Assembly (NCBI RefSeq): GCF_002920915.1
Contig: NZ_PQVF01000013.1
Location: 52,334 to 116,333, forward strand
Source: Solitalea longa
GTDB lineage: Bacteria; Bacteroidota; Bacteroidia; Sphingobacteriales; Sphingobacteriaceae
Length of the DNA: 64,000 nucleotides
Reading direction: 5' to 3'
Shown: in pieces, positions 40,848 through 50,285 of the stretch
Layout: each line of letters begins with the position of its first letter
Position numbering within the stretch: the first letter of the stretch is position 1
The notes under the pieces: model-generated
What the model saw: only the letters and a program-made list of their open reading frames with translations
Told to the model about the DNA's origin: nothing
Database searches by the model: none
Made by a program: the position numbers and the translations under genes

Positions 40848-43331
40848 TTAATTGGCAATTACCGGTTTAACCTCTTCCTTGATCGTCATATCAAATGGAT
40901 GGTCGACTTTTTCCTTTAACAAAGCAAAATCAATTACCTCCTTCATTTCGCTAACGTAATGGAATTTCATGTCCTTGATATAATCAGGATTGATCTCTTC
41001 CACATCCTTACGGTTCGTCTTACACATGATCACCTCTTTAATTCCGGCACGTTTGGCGGCCAGGATTTTTTCCTTTATTCCACCAACCGGCAGCACTTTA
41101 CCGCGCAAGGTAATTTCGCCTGTCATTGCCAGTTGCGAGCGTACTTTTTGCTGTGTAAAGGCGGATGAAAGTGAGGTTAACATGGTAATACCCGCAGAAG
41201 GACCGTCTTTGGGAACGGCTCCGGCAGGTACGTGTACATGAACGTCCCACAAATCGAATAAGCGAGGATCTATACCGAATTTCTTACCATTAGCACGTAA
41301 ATAAGCCAAGGCGATCACTGCTGATTCCTTCATCACGTCACCTAAGCTACCGGTTAGGGTTAGTTTACCTTTACCCGGGCTAATACTGGTTTCGATAAAC
41401 AAAATATCACCACCTACTTGTGTCCAGGCAAGGCCCGTAACCACTCCGGCAACACTGTTATCTTCGTATTCGTCCTTATCAAAAATAGAAGGACCCAGGA
41501 TTTTTTCAACGTCTTTTTCTGTAAGCGTTGTGTTATATTCTTCTTCTAAAGCCACACTTTTAGCCACTCCGCGCACCAATGTAGCTACCTTTTTCTCCAA
41601 CGAACGTACTCCCGACTCACGGGTATAATCCTCAATTAATTTTTCAATTATCGACGATTTAACCGTTACATCTTTGGGTTTAAGTCCATGGGCCTCCAAT
41701 TGTTTAGGAACAAGGTATTTCTTAGCGATTTGAACCTTTTCCTCAACTGTATAGCCATTTACCTCAATAATTTCCATACGGTCGCGTAGGGCTGGATGAA
41801 TAGAACCTAACGAGTTGGCGGTTGCAATGAACATTACATTAGATAAATCGAAATCAAGCTCAACGTAATGATCATAGAAAGCATTGTTCTGCTCCGGATC
41901 TAAAACCTCGAGTAGGGCAGAAGAAGGGTCTCCGCGGAAATCATTGCCAACCTTATCGATCTCATCTAATACAAATACAGGATTAGCTGATTTGGCTTTT
42001 TTCAACGACTGGATCACACGACCCGGCATAGCCCCAATATAGGTTTTACGGTGCCCGCGAATTTCTGCTTCATCTCTAACACCACCTAAAGCCATACGAA
42101 CATATTTACGCCCTACCGCTTTCGCAATTGATTTACCTAAAGAGGTTTTACCAACACCCGGAGGGCCAACAAGGCATAGGATAGGCGCTTTCATGTCGTG
42201 TTTTAATTTTAACACGGCAATATATTCGAGAATACGGTCTTTAACTTTTTCTAAGCCGAAATGATCTTTGTCCAGGATCTTTTTCGCTCTTTTCAGGTCG
42301 AAATTGTCTTTGGTGTAATCATTCCAGGGTAAATCAAGCAACAGTTCCAAATAATTGGTAATAACCGAATATTCAGCTGCAGCCGGATTCATACGAGCCA
42401 GTTTTTCCAGTTCCTTACCGAAATGCTCACTCACTTCTTTGCTCCATTTTTTCTTTTGGGCACGCTCACGCAAGTTTTGCACTTCCAAATCAGGCGTATT
42501 ACCTCCAAGCTCTTCCTGAATGGTTTTCAGTTGCTGATGCAGGAAATACTCACGCTGTTGCTTGTCGAGGTCAACACGTACTTTACTTTGTATCTGGTTT
42601 TTCAACTCCAGCATTTGCAATTCTTTTGTCAAATGCTCCAGCACCATTTCGGCACGTTTATTTATTGTGGTTTCTTCTAGTAAAGCTTGCTTCTCGCCAA
42701 CTTCGGCGTTCATATTTGAACAAATGAAATTTATCAAAAACGAAGGACTTTCAATGTTCTTGATCGCGAAGGCTGCCTCCGAAGGAATATTAGGAGAGTT
42801 TTGGATAATTTGAGTGGAAAGCTCTTTCAACGAACTGATCAATGCCTTGAACTCTTTATCATCAGATGCCTTAGGTTCTTCAAACAACTTGATATTTGCC
42901 TTAAAATATGGCTCCGACTGGATCATTTCTCCCATTGTAAACCTGCGTTTACCTTGAATAATAACAGTGGTGTTACCATCAGGCATTTGCAAGGTTTTAA
43001 TAATATAGGCAACGGTCCCAATAGTGTTCAGGTCATCAGGAGTAGGATCTTCTACCCCTACATTTTTTTGCGAAACAACCCCAATAATTTTATCGGATTT
43101 ATAAGCTTCTTTTATCAGCTTAATAGATTTGTCCCTTCCAACGGTAATTGGGATAACAACTCCGGGAAACAAAACCGTATTACGTAAAGGTAAAATCGGA
43201 AGAACCTCCGGTAATTCCTCACGGTTCATTTCCTCCTCATCTTCGGGAGTCATCAAAGGGAAAAATTCGGTTTCTTCGGTTATCATAGATTCTACTCTTC
43301 TGTTTATATCAAACGGATCAAATATGCTCAT
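40848..43331 (-). CDS. lon: ATP-dependent Lon protease
   Basis: This 827-residue AAA+ serine protease degrades misfolded and regulatory proteins in the cytosol. The N-terminal substrate domain begins at LPILPLRNTVLFPG. The Walker A loop GPPGVGKTSLGKS and the AAA+ region are followed by the protease domain with the Ser-Lys dyad: Ser in KDGPSAGITML and Lys in VLPVGGIKEKILAAKRAG. The frame is open to 43376, but MSIFDPFDINRR at 43331 fits better as the start. A palindrome and a TATTTTTG element lie in the leader. Confidence 0.95.
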   Translation of the reverse strand: MSIFDPFDINRRVESMITEETEFFPLMTPEDEEEMNREELPEVLPILPLRNTVLFPGVVIPITVGRDKSIKLIKEAYKSDKIIGVVSQKNVGVEDPTPDDLNTIGTVAYIIKTLQMPDGNTTVIIQGKRRFTMGEMIQSEPYFKANIKLFEEPKASDDKEFKALISSLKELSTQIIQNSPNIPSEAAFAIKNIESPSFLINFICSNMNAEVGEKQALLEETTINKRAEMVLEHLTKELQMLELKNQIQSKVRVDLDKQQREYFLHQQLKTIQEELGGNTPDLEVQNLRERAQKKKWSKEVSEHFGKELEKLARMNPAAAEYSVITNYLELLLDLPWNDYTKDNFDLKRAKKILDKDHFGLEKVKDRILEYIAVLKLKHDMKAPILCLVGPPGVGKTSLGKSIAKAVGRKYVRMALGGVRDEAEIRGHRKTYIGAMPGRVIQSLKKAKSANPVFVLDEIDKVGNDFRGDPSSALLEVLDPEQNNAFYDHYVELDFDLSNVMFIATANSLGSIHPALRDRMEIIEVNGYTVEEKVQIAKKYLVPKQLEAHGLKPKDVTVKSSIIEKLIEDYTRESGVRSLEKKVATLVRGVAKSVALEEEYNTTLTEKDVEKILGPSIFDKDEYEDNSVAGVVTGLAWTQVGGDILFIETSISPGKGKLTLTGSLGDVMKESAVIALAYLRANGKKFGIDPRLFDLWDVHVHVPAGAVPKDGPSAGITMLTSLSSAFTQQKVRSQLAMTGEITLRGKVLPVGGIKEKILAAKRAGIKEVIMCKTNRKDVEEINPDYIKDMKFHYVSEMKEVIDFALLKEKVDHPFDMTIKEEVKPVIAN

Positions 43332-43420
43332 GTAATTCCTTTTCTTCTTGATCAAACTATTACAGGTAATAACCATTGAAGCGGGTCAATGTGTCAGTGT
43401 TTAGGTAATATATTTGAGGG

Positions 43421-43434
43421 TGACATTAGTGTCA
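43421..43434. promoter_or_regulatory. Palindrome TGACATTAGTGTCA upstream of lon
   Basis: TGACA-N4-TGTCA is an exact inverted repeat about 90 bp before the lon ATG. A minus-strand TATTTTTG (complement of 43450-43457), matching TAnnTTTG, lies just upstream in the direction of transcription. The palindrome would therefore lie at roughly +10 to +25, a place for a repressor. Confidence 0.4.
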
Positions 43435-43518
43435 AGACTTATGCCAGTACAAAAATAGACTTTGTTTATGAAGGTTAGCTGAAAAAAAGACAGAAAGTAG
43501 GTGGTTTCATGCCATCGC

Positions 43519-44007
43519 TTACCAACTAATTTTCTGTTTAGTGGTGCCTTCTTTAAATAGCAAGGTTTTATGTTTGTTGCCACTTATAACATTTACAATA
43601 TTGGTTTGGGCATCAAAATAGCCTATCAATACGGAGTGTGTTAATTCGACATTGTTTAAACCTTCGGGCATAGGTATTTCAAGATAAACACTCATCGTTT
43701 CTCCTTTAACCTCTTTGCCTACAAAGTTGAACGGTTTTAATTGCTTACTATTATTTCTGAGTAGGAAAGATTGTTGTAAATAGCTTTTAAGGTAGCTGTC
43801 AAAATTAGCGTCTTCAACCTTGATCGTTTTCTTTTGAAGTTTACTTAATGCTACTTCCACATCATCCCAAAATACATTCATGATTATTTCAACTGATTTA
43901 GAAGATTTATTGTATTGCATCTGCGTCATTGAAGTATAGAATTTGTGCGAGCTGGCAGACTGCACAAATAGTAAAAGCATAGCTAACAAAAAGATCAGTT
44001 TTTTCAT
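43519..44007 (-). CDS. DUF6702-family secreted protein
   Basis: This 162-residue protein has a signal peptide ending near QSASSHKFY. The mature part opens with HKFYTSMTQMQYN, as expected for the Bacteroidota DUF6702 family, and continues as a beta-rich domain. It should be periplasmic or exported. The function is unknown. It lies downstream of the M1 peptidase gene on the same strand, separated by a terminator-like hairpin, in a group that also includes a HupE-like gene; this order recurs in relatives as far as I recall. Confidence 0.75.
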   Translation of the reverse strand: MKKLIFLLAMLLLFVQSASSHKFYTSMTQMQYNKSSKSVEIIMNVFWDDVEVALSKLQKKTIKVEDANFDSYLKSYLQQSFLLRNNSKQLKPFNFVGKEVKGETMSVYLEIPMPEGLNNVELTHSVLIGYFDAQTNIVNVISGNKHKTLLFKEGTTKQKISW

Positions 44008-44061
44008 ACCTGCAAATTTATGAATATAGTTTTAGGCGAAAATTAGGTTCTTGAAACAAAC

Positions 44062-44086
44062 GAGGCTACCGGATGCCGGTAGCCTC
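44062..44086 (-). terminator. Stem-loop between M1 peptidase and DUF6702 genes
   Basis: GAGGCTACCGG and CCGGTAGCCTC form an 11-bp stem with a three-base loop. On the minus strand it is followed by GTTTGTTTC, moderately T-rich. It probably ends or attenuates the M1 peptidase transcript before the DUF6702 gene. Confidence 0.7.
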
Positions 44087-44109
44087 TCTCATTTAATATA
44101 ATTAATGAT

Positions 44110-46452
44110 CTATTTGTTGTTTTGTTGTGTGGCTGCTCCCGAGGCAGAGTTTCGCTCTAACTGCATTTGATTGGGCTGTTTAGCCTTTTGCTGTTGCTTG
44201 AATAGTTGGAATTGTGAAGCGACTGATAACTCAGGATAATTATTGTTTGCCGGGTTAATGTCGGCGGTTTCCTGATACGGGTCAATTGTAAATTGTTTGA
44301 CCGGTTTTTCGGTTACAAATAGTTTAGAAACCTTATCATTATTTCTCCTCCATATTTCGGCAGGAATACGAAGCACCTCTTTTGAGCCGTCTTCGTATTG
44401 CATTTGTATAATGATTGGCATTACAAGTCCTCCAACGTTTTCAAAATCAATTAAATAAACATTTACTGATGATGATGAAAGTTGTTTTTCTTTATCGTTT
44501 AGGTTACCAGCGAACGATTGATAACGCTTGCGATCGCTTTCAGTAACTTCCAATGCATCATATTTATTGTAGAAATCTTGTAAGTCAGGGAAACGTTCAA
44601 CGCGGTATTGTTTAATACTGGTTTGATTGCGCTGATCGGACATGGTTTTTGGAGCATCGTCTCTTTTTTTACGCTGCGCAGTTTTTTCGATATCCGGATT
44701 TTGAGAGTCTACTTTATACCAGTTCACATTTTTAATGGCAATATCCACCGGATCGGTTCCATAAAACCAACCTCTCCAAAACCAGTCTAGGTCAACCGCT
44801 GAAGCATCTTCCATCGTTCTGAAGAAATCAGCAGGTTGGGGATGCTTAAACTTCCAACGTTTTGCGTACTCTTTAAAAGAATAATCAAACAGTTCTCGGC
44901 CCATTATGGTTTCGCGTAATATGTTTAATGCTGTGGCAGGTTTTCCATAAGCATTGTTTCCAAATTGAATGATGGACTCTGAGTTCGACATGATCGGCTC
45001 TAAAGTTGACTTATCACTCGACATGTAGCTAACAATATTTTTAGGCTCACCTCGGCGCGAAGGATAGTTTTGTTCCCATTCCTGTTCACTCAAATACTGT
45101 AAAAAAGTATTCAGCCCTTCATCCATCCAACTCCACTGGCGCTCGTCAGAATTCACAATCATCGGGAAGAAGTTGTGTCCAACCTCATGTATCACCACTG
45201 AAATCAACCCGTATTTGGTTTCGGCGGCGTAGGTGCCGTCTTTTTCAGGGCGAGGGCCATTAAAACAGATCATTGGATATTCCATGCCGCCCACTGGTCC
45301 GTTAACCGAAATTGCAACCGGGTAAGGGTAATCGAATGTGTAACGCGAATACACTTCCAAGGTATGAGCCGCAGCTTGCGTTGAGTACTTTTCCCAAAGT
45401 GGATTCCCTTCTTTAGGATAGGCCGACATAGCCATTACGGTTTTGCCATTTACATTAACACCCATCGCATCCCAGATGAACTTACGGGATGATGCCCATG
45501 CAAAGTCGCGAACATTATCGCCCTGGAAAACCCATGTTTTTTTATCTTTTGAGTGTGATTTCTCTTTATTAGTGGCTTCCTCCTGAGAAACAATTATAAC
45601 TGGTTTTTTTACTGATGATTTTGCTTGTTCCAGTCGGTCCGTTTGTTGTTTGCTAAGAACCTGAGCTGGATTTTGCAAAATACCTGTCGCCATTACGATA
45701 TGGTCGGCAGGAACCGTTAAGCTTACTTTGTAATCACCAAATTCTAAAGCAAATTCGCCGGTACCCAAAAACTGTTTGTTTTGCCAACCATTCACATCAT
45801 CATACACACATAAACGAGGGAACCATTGCGCCATTTCGTAGATGTAGTTTCCATCTTCGAAATATTCCATTCCTCCTCGCCCTCCGCTTTTACGTGAATC
45901 GTTGATATAATTGAACCAATCAACCGAAAAGCTAAAACTTGCACCAGGTTTAAGAGGTTGAGGTAAATCAACACGCATCATTGTCTTGTTGATGGTGAAG
46001 CTCAAAGCTTTTCCAGAGGCATCTTTTACACTTTTAATGGTGTATCCAAGTTTAGATTTGCTATTGGCAGTTAATCGTTCCATAGCATCAAAGCTCATGT
46101 TCTCCACTTTGCCGTTTGTTTGGGTAAGTGCTGCATCCGAATTGGCTGCGTAGTTATTCTGATCGAGCTGCAACCAAACATAGGTCAATATGTCGGGAGA
46201 ATTGTTGTGATAAGTGATGATCTCGGAACCAGATAAACTCTGGTTGTCGTCATTTAACTCCGCTTTTATCACATAGTCTACCTTTTGCTGCCAGTACGAA
46301 TGACCGGGTGCTCCGGAAGCGTTGCGATATTCGTTCGGTGTAGGTAAAATTTCTTGCAGCTGATGAAACTTATTGGTGTTGTAACTGCCCGACTGCGCAA
46401 AAACAAAATGACAACTAACAAAAGCTACTGTTGTAAGTAATACTCTCTTCAT
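44110..46452 (-). CDS. M1-family zinc metallopeptidase
   Basis: This 780-residue exported protein has a signal peptide ending near VFAQ (residue 20). The zinc site HEVGHN (residues 422-427), the third ligand Glu445 in DEGLNTF and the exopeptidase motif GGMEYP (388-393, variant of GxMEN) are present, so it is a leukotriene-A4-hydrolase/aminopeptidase-N-type enzyme. Peptide cleavage in the periplasm or outside the cell is likely. The Gln/Asn-rich C-terminal tail is low-complexity. It is followed by the DUF6702 gene and preceded by the HupE-like gene. Confidence 0.92.
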   Translation of the reverse strand: MKRVLLTTVAFVSCHFVFAQSGSYNTNKFHQLQEILPTPNEYRNASGAPGHSYWQQKVDYVIKAELNDDNQSLSGSEIITYHNNSPDILTYVWLQLDQNNYAANSDAALTQTNGKVENMSFDAMERLTANSKSKLGYTIKSVKDASGKALSFTINKTMMRVDLPQPLKPGASFSFSVDWFNYINDSRKSGGRGGMEYFEDGNYIYEMAQWFPRLCVYDDVNGWQNKQFLGTGEFALEFGDYKVSLTVPADHIVMATGILQNPAQVLSKQQTDRLEQAKSSVKKPVIIVSQEEATNKEKSHSKDKKTWVFQGDNVRDFAWASSRKFIWDAMGVNVNGKTVMAMSAYPKEGNPLWEKYSTQAAAHTLEVYSRYTFDYPYPVAISVNGPVGGMEYPMICFNGPRPEKDGTYAAETKYGLISVVIHEVGHNFFPMIVNSDERQWSWMDEGLNTFLQYLSEQEWEQNYPSRRGEPKNIVSYMSSDKSTLEPIMSNSESIIQFGNNAYGKPATALNILRETIMGRELFDYSFKEYAKRWKFKHPQPADFFRTMEDASAVDLDWFWRGWFYGTDPVDIAIKNVNWYKVDSQNPDIEKTAQRKKRDDAPKTMSDQRNQTSIKQYRVERFPDLQDFYNKYDALEVTESDRKRYQSFAGNLNDKEKQLSSSSVNVYLIDFENVGGLVMPIIIQMQYEDGSKEVLRIPAEIWRRNNDKVSKLFVTEKPVKQFTIDPYQETADINPANNNYPELSVASQFQLFKQQQKAKQPNQMQLERNSASGAATQQNNK

Positions 46453-46551
46453 GTACTAATTATGGATGGTGCGCTAAAAGTAGCAGGTTCCATTCGGAAT
46501 AGAAACTTAGAAATGTAACATTTCTAATGGTTTTAGGTGTATATTCCAAAT

Positions 46552-47163
46552 TTATGTAAGGAATAAACTAAAAGATGAGGATAATATTTGGTGTTGCCAT
46601 GGAAAACGATGCCACATCCAAATTGCTGATTGGAAAAGTACCGGGACTGAAATTATATAAGTGATGGTTTTAGGCTTTAGATAAGCAAGTTTTATCAGGC
46701 AATAAATAACCAGCAGTATAAAGCTGATGATAATGATCTGTCCAAATTCAAGGCCTATATTGAAAGGAAGCAAAGTGGTAAAGGCATTGAACTGCATGCC
46801 CATAAACAGTTCTTTTAACAAGCGGGAGAAACCCATGCCATGCACTAATCCGAAGAAACCTGAAAGTAAAACCCTGTAGCTATGCAATTGAGGGATGAAG
46901 AGATTTTCGATGCAGGTAAAGAAGATGGTGAGGGCAATCAGAAATTCAACCAGGTTACCATTTATTGTAATAATATTAAAAACACTTAAGGCAAGTGTAA
47001 TAGAATGGGCAATTGTAAACGAAGTAATTATCCATAAGATCTGTTTCCAGTCTTTATTGGCATAAATGGCGCAAATGGCAAATGAAAACAAAATATGATC
47101 GTAGCCTTGTAAATCAAGAATATGAAAAAAGCCTTCTTGAAGAAAGGTCAAAAATTGCTCCAT
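46552..47163 (-). CDS. HupE/UreJ-family membrane protein
   Basis: This 203-residue protein has about six hydrophobic helices. The family pattern appears as LDLQGYDHILFSFAICAIYA near residue 18 (conserved DH) and FFGLVHGMGFSRLLKELFMG near residue 103. HupE/UreJ proteins are nickel- or cobalt-permease-like proteins, but many Bacteroidota members are of uncertain function. It lies upstream of the M1 peptidase with a 99-bp gap. No urease or hydrogenase genes are present, so a metal role is only a possibility. Confidence 0.82.
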   Translation of the reverse strand: MEQFLTFLQEGFFHILDLQGYDHILFSFAICAIYANKDWKQILWIITSFTIAHSITLALSVFNIITINGNLVEFLIALTIFFTCIENLFIPQLHSYRVLLSGFFGLVHGMGFSRLLKELFMGMQFNAFTTLLPFNIGLEFGQIIIISFILLVIYCLIKLAYLKPKTITYIISVPVLFQSAIWMWHRFPWQHQILSSSFSLFLT

Positions 47164-47211
47164 CGGCCAAAAATAAACCCTTTAACCATTTTTTCAATTC
47201 ACATTTATTGG

Positions 47212-48777
47212 TTAATAGCTAATGATATAGTTTTCAGCCACTTTAGAAAAATGATTGAGCTGATCGCTTATCCAATCTTCATTTTGGTTCATCTCTGCAG
47301 CCATTAATCTGGCAATTTCCTTTGAGCATTCAAGGGCGGCTCTTGCGTCAAGAAAAAGGGAACGGGTTCGCCTAGCCAGAACGTCTTCAAGTGTAATGGC
47401 CATTTCGTTGCGGATTGCCCAAATTATTTCAGCTTTTAAATAGGGGAGTTCATGATGGATCTTTTCGCCCAGGGAAGGGTTTGATTTTATCAGGTTTCTG
47501 ATCTCATCTGCATCTGCACCGTAACAATCCAATGGATCCGTTATGCTAATATTCTCTTTCCAGCCATGAATCTTAAGATTGGCTGTTATTGAAGGCCTAT
47601 CATCAAAACCTCCAATTAAACTCGCTTTATCAATTACATCTTGTCCCATTTTTCGATAGGTGGTCCATTTACCGCCGGTGATCGTTAATAATCCCGATTC
47701 AGAGATCAAAATAGTATGGTCGCGTGCAAGAGCAGAGGTGCTGTTTCCGTTGGTGTTTTTTACCAGTGGGCGCAAACCGGCAAACACACTTCGTACATCT
47801 GCCCTGGTAGGATCTTCTTCTAAATATCGGGCAGCATGGTTTAAAATAAAGGATATTTCTTCTTCCTGTGGTTTGGGTTCCATACTTGGCTTTTCAATAG
47901 CCGTATCGGTAGTGCCAACAACTACCTTGTCGTGCCATGGAATAGCGAAAAGAACGCGTCCATCGTCGGTATGCGGAACCATAATGGCACTTTCGCCCGG
48001 AAGAAACTTCTTGTCAAAAACCAAGTGGATTCCCTGGCTGGGTGCTACAATCCTGGATGCATCTGGGTTATCGATTTGAATCATTGTGTCGGCAAAAACA
48101 CCAGTAGCATTGATAACCACTTTTGCTTTTAAGTCGAACTCTTTACCCGATAATTGATCAACGGCTTGTACACCACTTATCAGCTTGTTTTCTTTAATAA
48201 GGCTGATCACCTTAAAGTAATTGATCAAAGTGGCTTGATGATTTGCGGCTGTTTGGGCAAGGTTTATGGCTAGGCGGGCATCGTCAAACTGACCATCGTG
48301 GTAAATAACACCTCCTTTTAATCCATCTTGTTCCAGTGTAGGAATGTGTTTTAGTGTTTCATCTACCGATAAGAATTCGGAAGGACCTAAACCAAGTTTT
48401 CCGGCTAAAAGATCATAAAACTTAAGTCCTATTCCGTAAAACGGTCCCGACCACCAACTATAATTGGGTACAATGAAAGATAGGTTGTGAACAAGATGCG
48501 GCGCATTTTGAATAAGTAAGCCGCGTTCTTTTAATGCTTCCAGTACTAACGACAGGTTTCCTTGCTGTAAATAACGCACACCGCCATGAATAAGCTTCGT
48601 AGAGCGACTTGAAGTTCCTTTGGCAAAATCTTCTTGTTCGAGCAACAGCGTCTTGTATCCGCGAGTTGCCGATTCAACTGCGGCCCCTAAACCGGTTGCC
48701 CCACCACCAATAATGATCACATCCCAAACCAGGCTTTTCATCGCTTCAATTTCAGCAAACATTTCCGTTCGTTTCAT
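47212..48777 (-). CDS. glpD: FAD-dependent glycerol-3-phosphate dehydrogenase
   Basis: This 521-residue membrane-associated flavoprotein oxidises glycerol-3-phosphate to dihydroxyacetone phosphate and feeds electrons to quinone. The FAD-binding motif VIIGGGATGLGAAVE begins near residue 20, followed by SSRSTKLIHGGVRYLQQG and the family signature near TGGKWTTYRKMGQD. It has the GlpD C-terminal helical domain. glpK and glpF are not adjacent. It is divergent from a small membrane-protein gene. Confidence 0.95.
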   Translation of the reverse strand: MKRTEMFAEIEAMKSLVWDVIIIGGGATGLGAAVESATRGYKTLLLEQEDFAKGTSSRSTKLIHGGVRYLQQGNLSLVLEALKERGLLIQNAPHLVHNLSFIVPNYSWWSGPFYGIGLKFYDLLAGKLGLGPSEFLSVDETLKHIPTLEQDGLKGGVIYHDGQFDDARLAINLAQTAANHQATLINYFKVISLIKENKLISGVQAVDQLSGKEFDLKAKVVINATGVFADTMIQIDNPDASRIVAPSQGIHLVFDKKFLPGESAIMVPHTDDGRVLFAIPWHDKVVVGTTDTAIEKPSMEPKPQEEEISFILNHAARYLEEDPTRADVRSVFAGLRPLVKNTNGNSTSALARDHTILISESGLLTITGGKWTTYRKMGQDVIDKASLIGGFDDRPSITANLKIHGWKENISITDPLDCYGADADEIRNLIKSNPSLGEKIHHELPYLKAEIIWAIRNEMAITLEDVLARRTRSLFLDARAALECSKEIARLMAAEMNQNEDWISDQLNHFSKVAENYIISY

Positions 48778-48857
48778 ACTTTAATCCACATATTAAGAAT
48801 GCCTCAATTTAAATTATAATTAGCATAAACTCTCAGTCAATTTATGTGTTTAAAACT

Positions 48858-48865
48858 AAAGGAGG
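48858..48865 (+). promoter_or_regulatory. Strong Shine-Dalgarno that fixes the start of the small membrane protein
   Basis: AAAGGAGG lies seven bases before the ATG at 48873. This near-perfect SD is unusual among the genes of this window and selects 48873 over the in-frame ATG at 48846. Confidence 0.6.
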
Positions 48866-48872
48866 ATTTGTT

Positions 48873-49103
48873 ATGACACATCGTGGATATGTAGTATTAG
48901 AAAGCTTGTTTCTAGTGATGTTTCTGGCAGGGCCGCTAATGAAGATCACTGAACGATTAGCAGTTGGTATTTACCATACCAATTTGGAGCCATTAGGCAT
49001 ATTGGGCTTATACATTTGTGGAATAGGTACTTTGGGCTTAATAGTAACCCTGTTGATTCATGAATGGTATTATCCCGACATTCATAAACCAAAGATGGAA
49101 TAA
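48873..49103 (+). CDS. Small two-helix membrane protein
   Basis: This 76-residue protein has two predicted transmembrane segments (about residues 7-24 and 43-66) and a short charged tail (HEWYYPDIHKPKME). The start was chosen by the strong Shine-Dalgarno. I do not recognise a family. A second small protein with a similar plan is encoded at 50032. It is divergent from glpD, so a shared upstream region of about 95 bp controls both. Confidence 0.65.
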   Translation: MTHRGYVVLESLFLVMFLAGPLMKITERLAVGIYHTNLEPLGILGLYICGIGTLGLIVTLLIHEWYYPDIHKPKME

Positions 49104-49350
49104 TAAAATTTTTTTAAACCTTTTGAAGTTTAATCAGTCCTAACACTAAAACAAAGCTAAAACTTATAGTTAGCGTAAACAGAGGCCTTGTTTTTATCAC
49201 AATTTAGAGTGTTAGGTTTAGTTAATAGTTTAGTTCGTTGCACCCCCTTGTTTCCAACAGCAAGGGGGTTGATTTTTATTACAACTTTAGGCGTTTATTT
49301 TTGTCGGGTAAATAACAAATGAAGTTTTAAATTTTCCGTAACCCCTTTTT
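49104..49350. other. Intergenic region with an isolated terminator
   Basis: No ORF stands out. A perfect hairpin with a T-rich tail lies about 140 bp after the small membrane-protein stop. The intervening sequence could be a long 3' UTR or a short RNA gene. Confidence 0.4.
49242..49279 (+). terminator. Rho-independent terminator
   Basis: ACCCCCTTG and CAAGGGGGT form a 9-bp GC-rich stem with a ten-base loop, followed by GATTTTTATT. It is the end of the transcript from the small membrane-protein gene or of an unrecognised RNA before the YjbR gene. Confidence 0.85.
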
Positions 49351-49695
49351 ATGAATATTGAACTATTACAAAGCATTTGTAAAACACTGCCGGCAGTTAC
49401 CGAAGATATTAAATGGAATGACCATTTATGTTTTTTAATAGGTGATAAAATGTTTTGTGTTGGCAGTCTATCTGAAAACTTCTCTTGTTCAATAAAAGTA
49501 AGCGACGAGGACTTTGTTCTATTAACTGAAAGGAACGATATTATTCCTGCGCCCTATATGGCCCGTTATAAGTGGGTGTTAATTTCAAATCCTAATGCGC
49601 TAACCTTACAAGAGTGGGAGCTTTATATTCATAAATCCTATCAGTTAATAAAAAGCAAACTGCCTAAAAAGGTTTTAAAAGAATTAGGAATATGA
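49351..49695 (+). CDS. MmcQ/YjbR-family protein
   Basis: This 114-residue protein has the YjbR pattern: an N-terminal LLQSICKTLPAVTEDIKWND, the central MFCVGSL, and a C-terminal helix (YQLIKSKLPKKVLKELG). YjbR proteins have a DNA-binding-like double-wing fold, but their role is unknown. No partner gene is adjacent. The 336 bp after it hold no clear feature. Confidence 0.88.
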   Translation: MNIELLQSICKTLPAVTEDIKWNDHLCFLIGDKMFCVGSLSENFSCSIKVSDEDFVLLTERNDIIPAPYMARYKWVLISNPNALTLQEWELYIHKSYQLIKSKLPKKVLKELGI

Positions 49696-50031
49696 TTTAA
49701 TGTTTATGGTGTGATCGATATTGGCTGAATTTTCCTTTAATTCAGTGAGTTTTATTACGCTATAATCTGCTTGTTAAGGTCAGTTTAAGGTGATTTAAAT
49801 ATCGATTAACGAAGAGGCGGATTTTTATTGATTTTTAGATGATGCTTGAGTTCTTTCTAATTCTTCTGTTTGGTTATTAAAAGGCCATTTTTATTTCGCA
49901 TTCGGCCCATTTTTTAAAACTATAATACGTACTGTTTATTGGAAAAATAACTTAAAAATTATTCGATTTAAACTATTAATTATGAGAATTTTATCGTACT
50001 TTAATCTCATGAAATAAAGCCATAATTAGTC
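49696..50031. other. 336-bp AT-rich region with no clear feature
   Basis: I find no ORF with support, no strong terminator and no recognisable RNA here. The half near 50031 should contain the promoter of the next small membrane-protein gene. Confidence 0.4.
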
Positions 50032-50256
50032 ATGAAAACAGACGTCCACCACAGCCCTCTTTATTGGGCGGTAATGCTTTTCACAGGTCTTTTTATTGTA
50101 GGGATTGTGATCAAAGTATTTTCGTTTTTCTTTAATCCTACTATAGGATTTGGCGCTGCTCTAACCACAATTAGTTGGTATGCATTTTTACCAGGTGCTG
50201 CTGGCTTGCTGGTATTAATGTTAGTTCACACAATCTTCCACAAAGAGTTGGATTAG
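50032..50256 (+). CDS. Small two-helix membrane protein
   Basis: This 74-residue protein has two transmembrane segments (about 10-32 and 43-66) and ends VHTIFHKELD. Its layout resembles the 76-residue protein at 48873: short polar N-terminus, two helices, loop rich in Gly/Phe, then His and acidic residues. Sequence identity is not obvious by eye. No family is recognised. A bidirectional terminator follows. Confidence 0.65.
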   Translation: MKTDVHHSPLYWAVMLFTGLFIVGIVIKVFSFFFNPTIGFGAALTTISWYAFLPGAAGLLVLMLVHTIFHKELD

Positions 50257-50285
50257 ATTAAGTTTAGTAACGCGCTCTCAACAAC

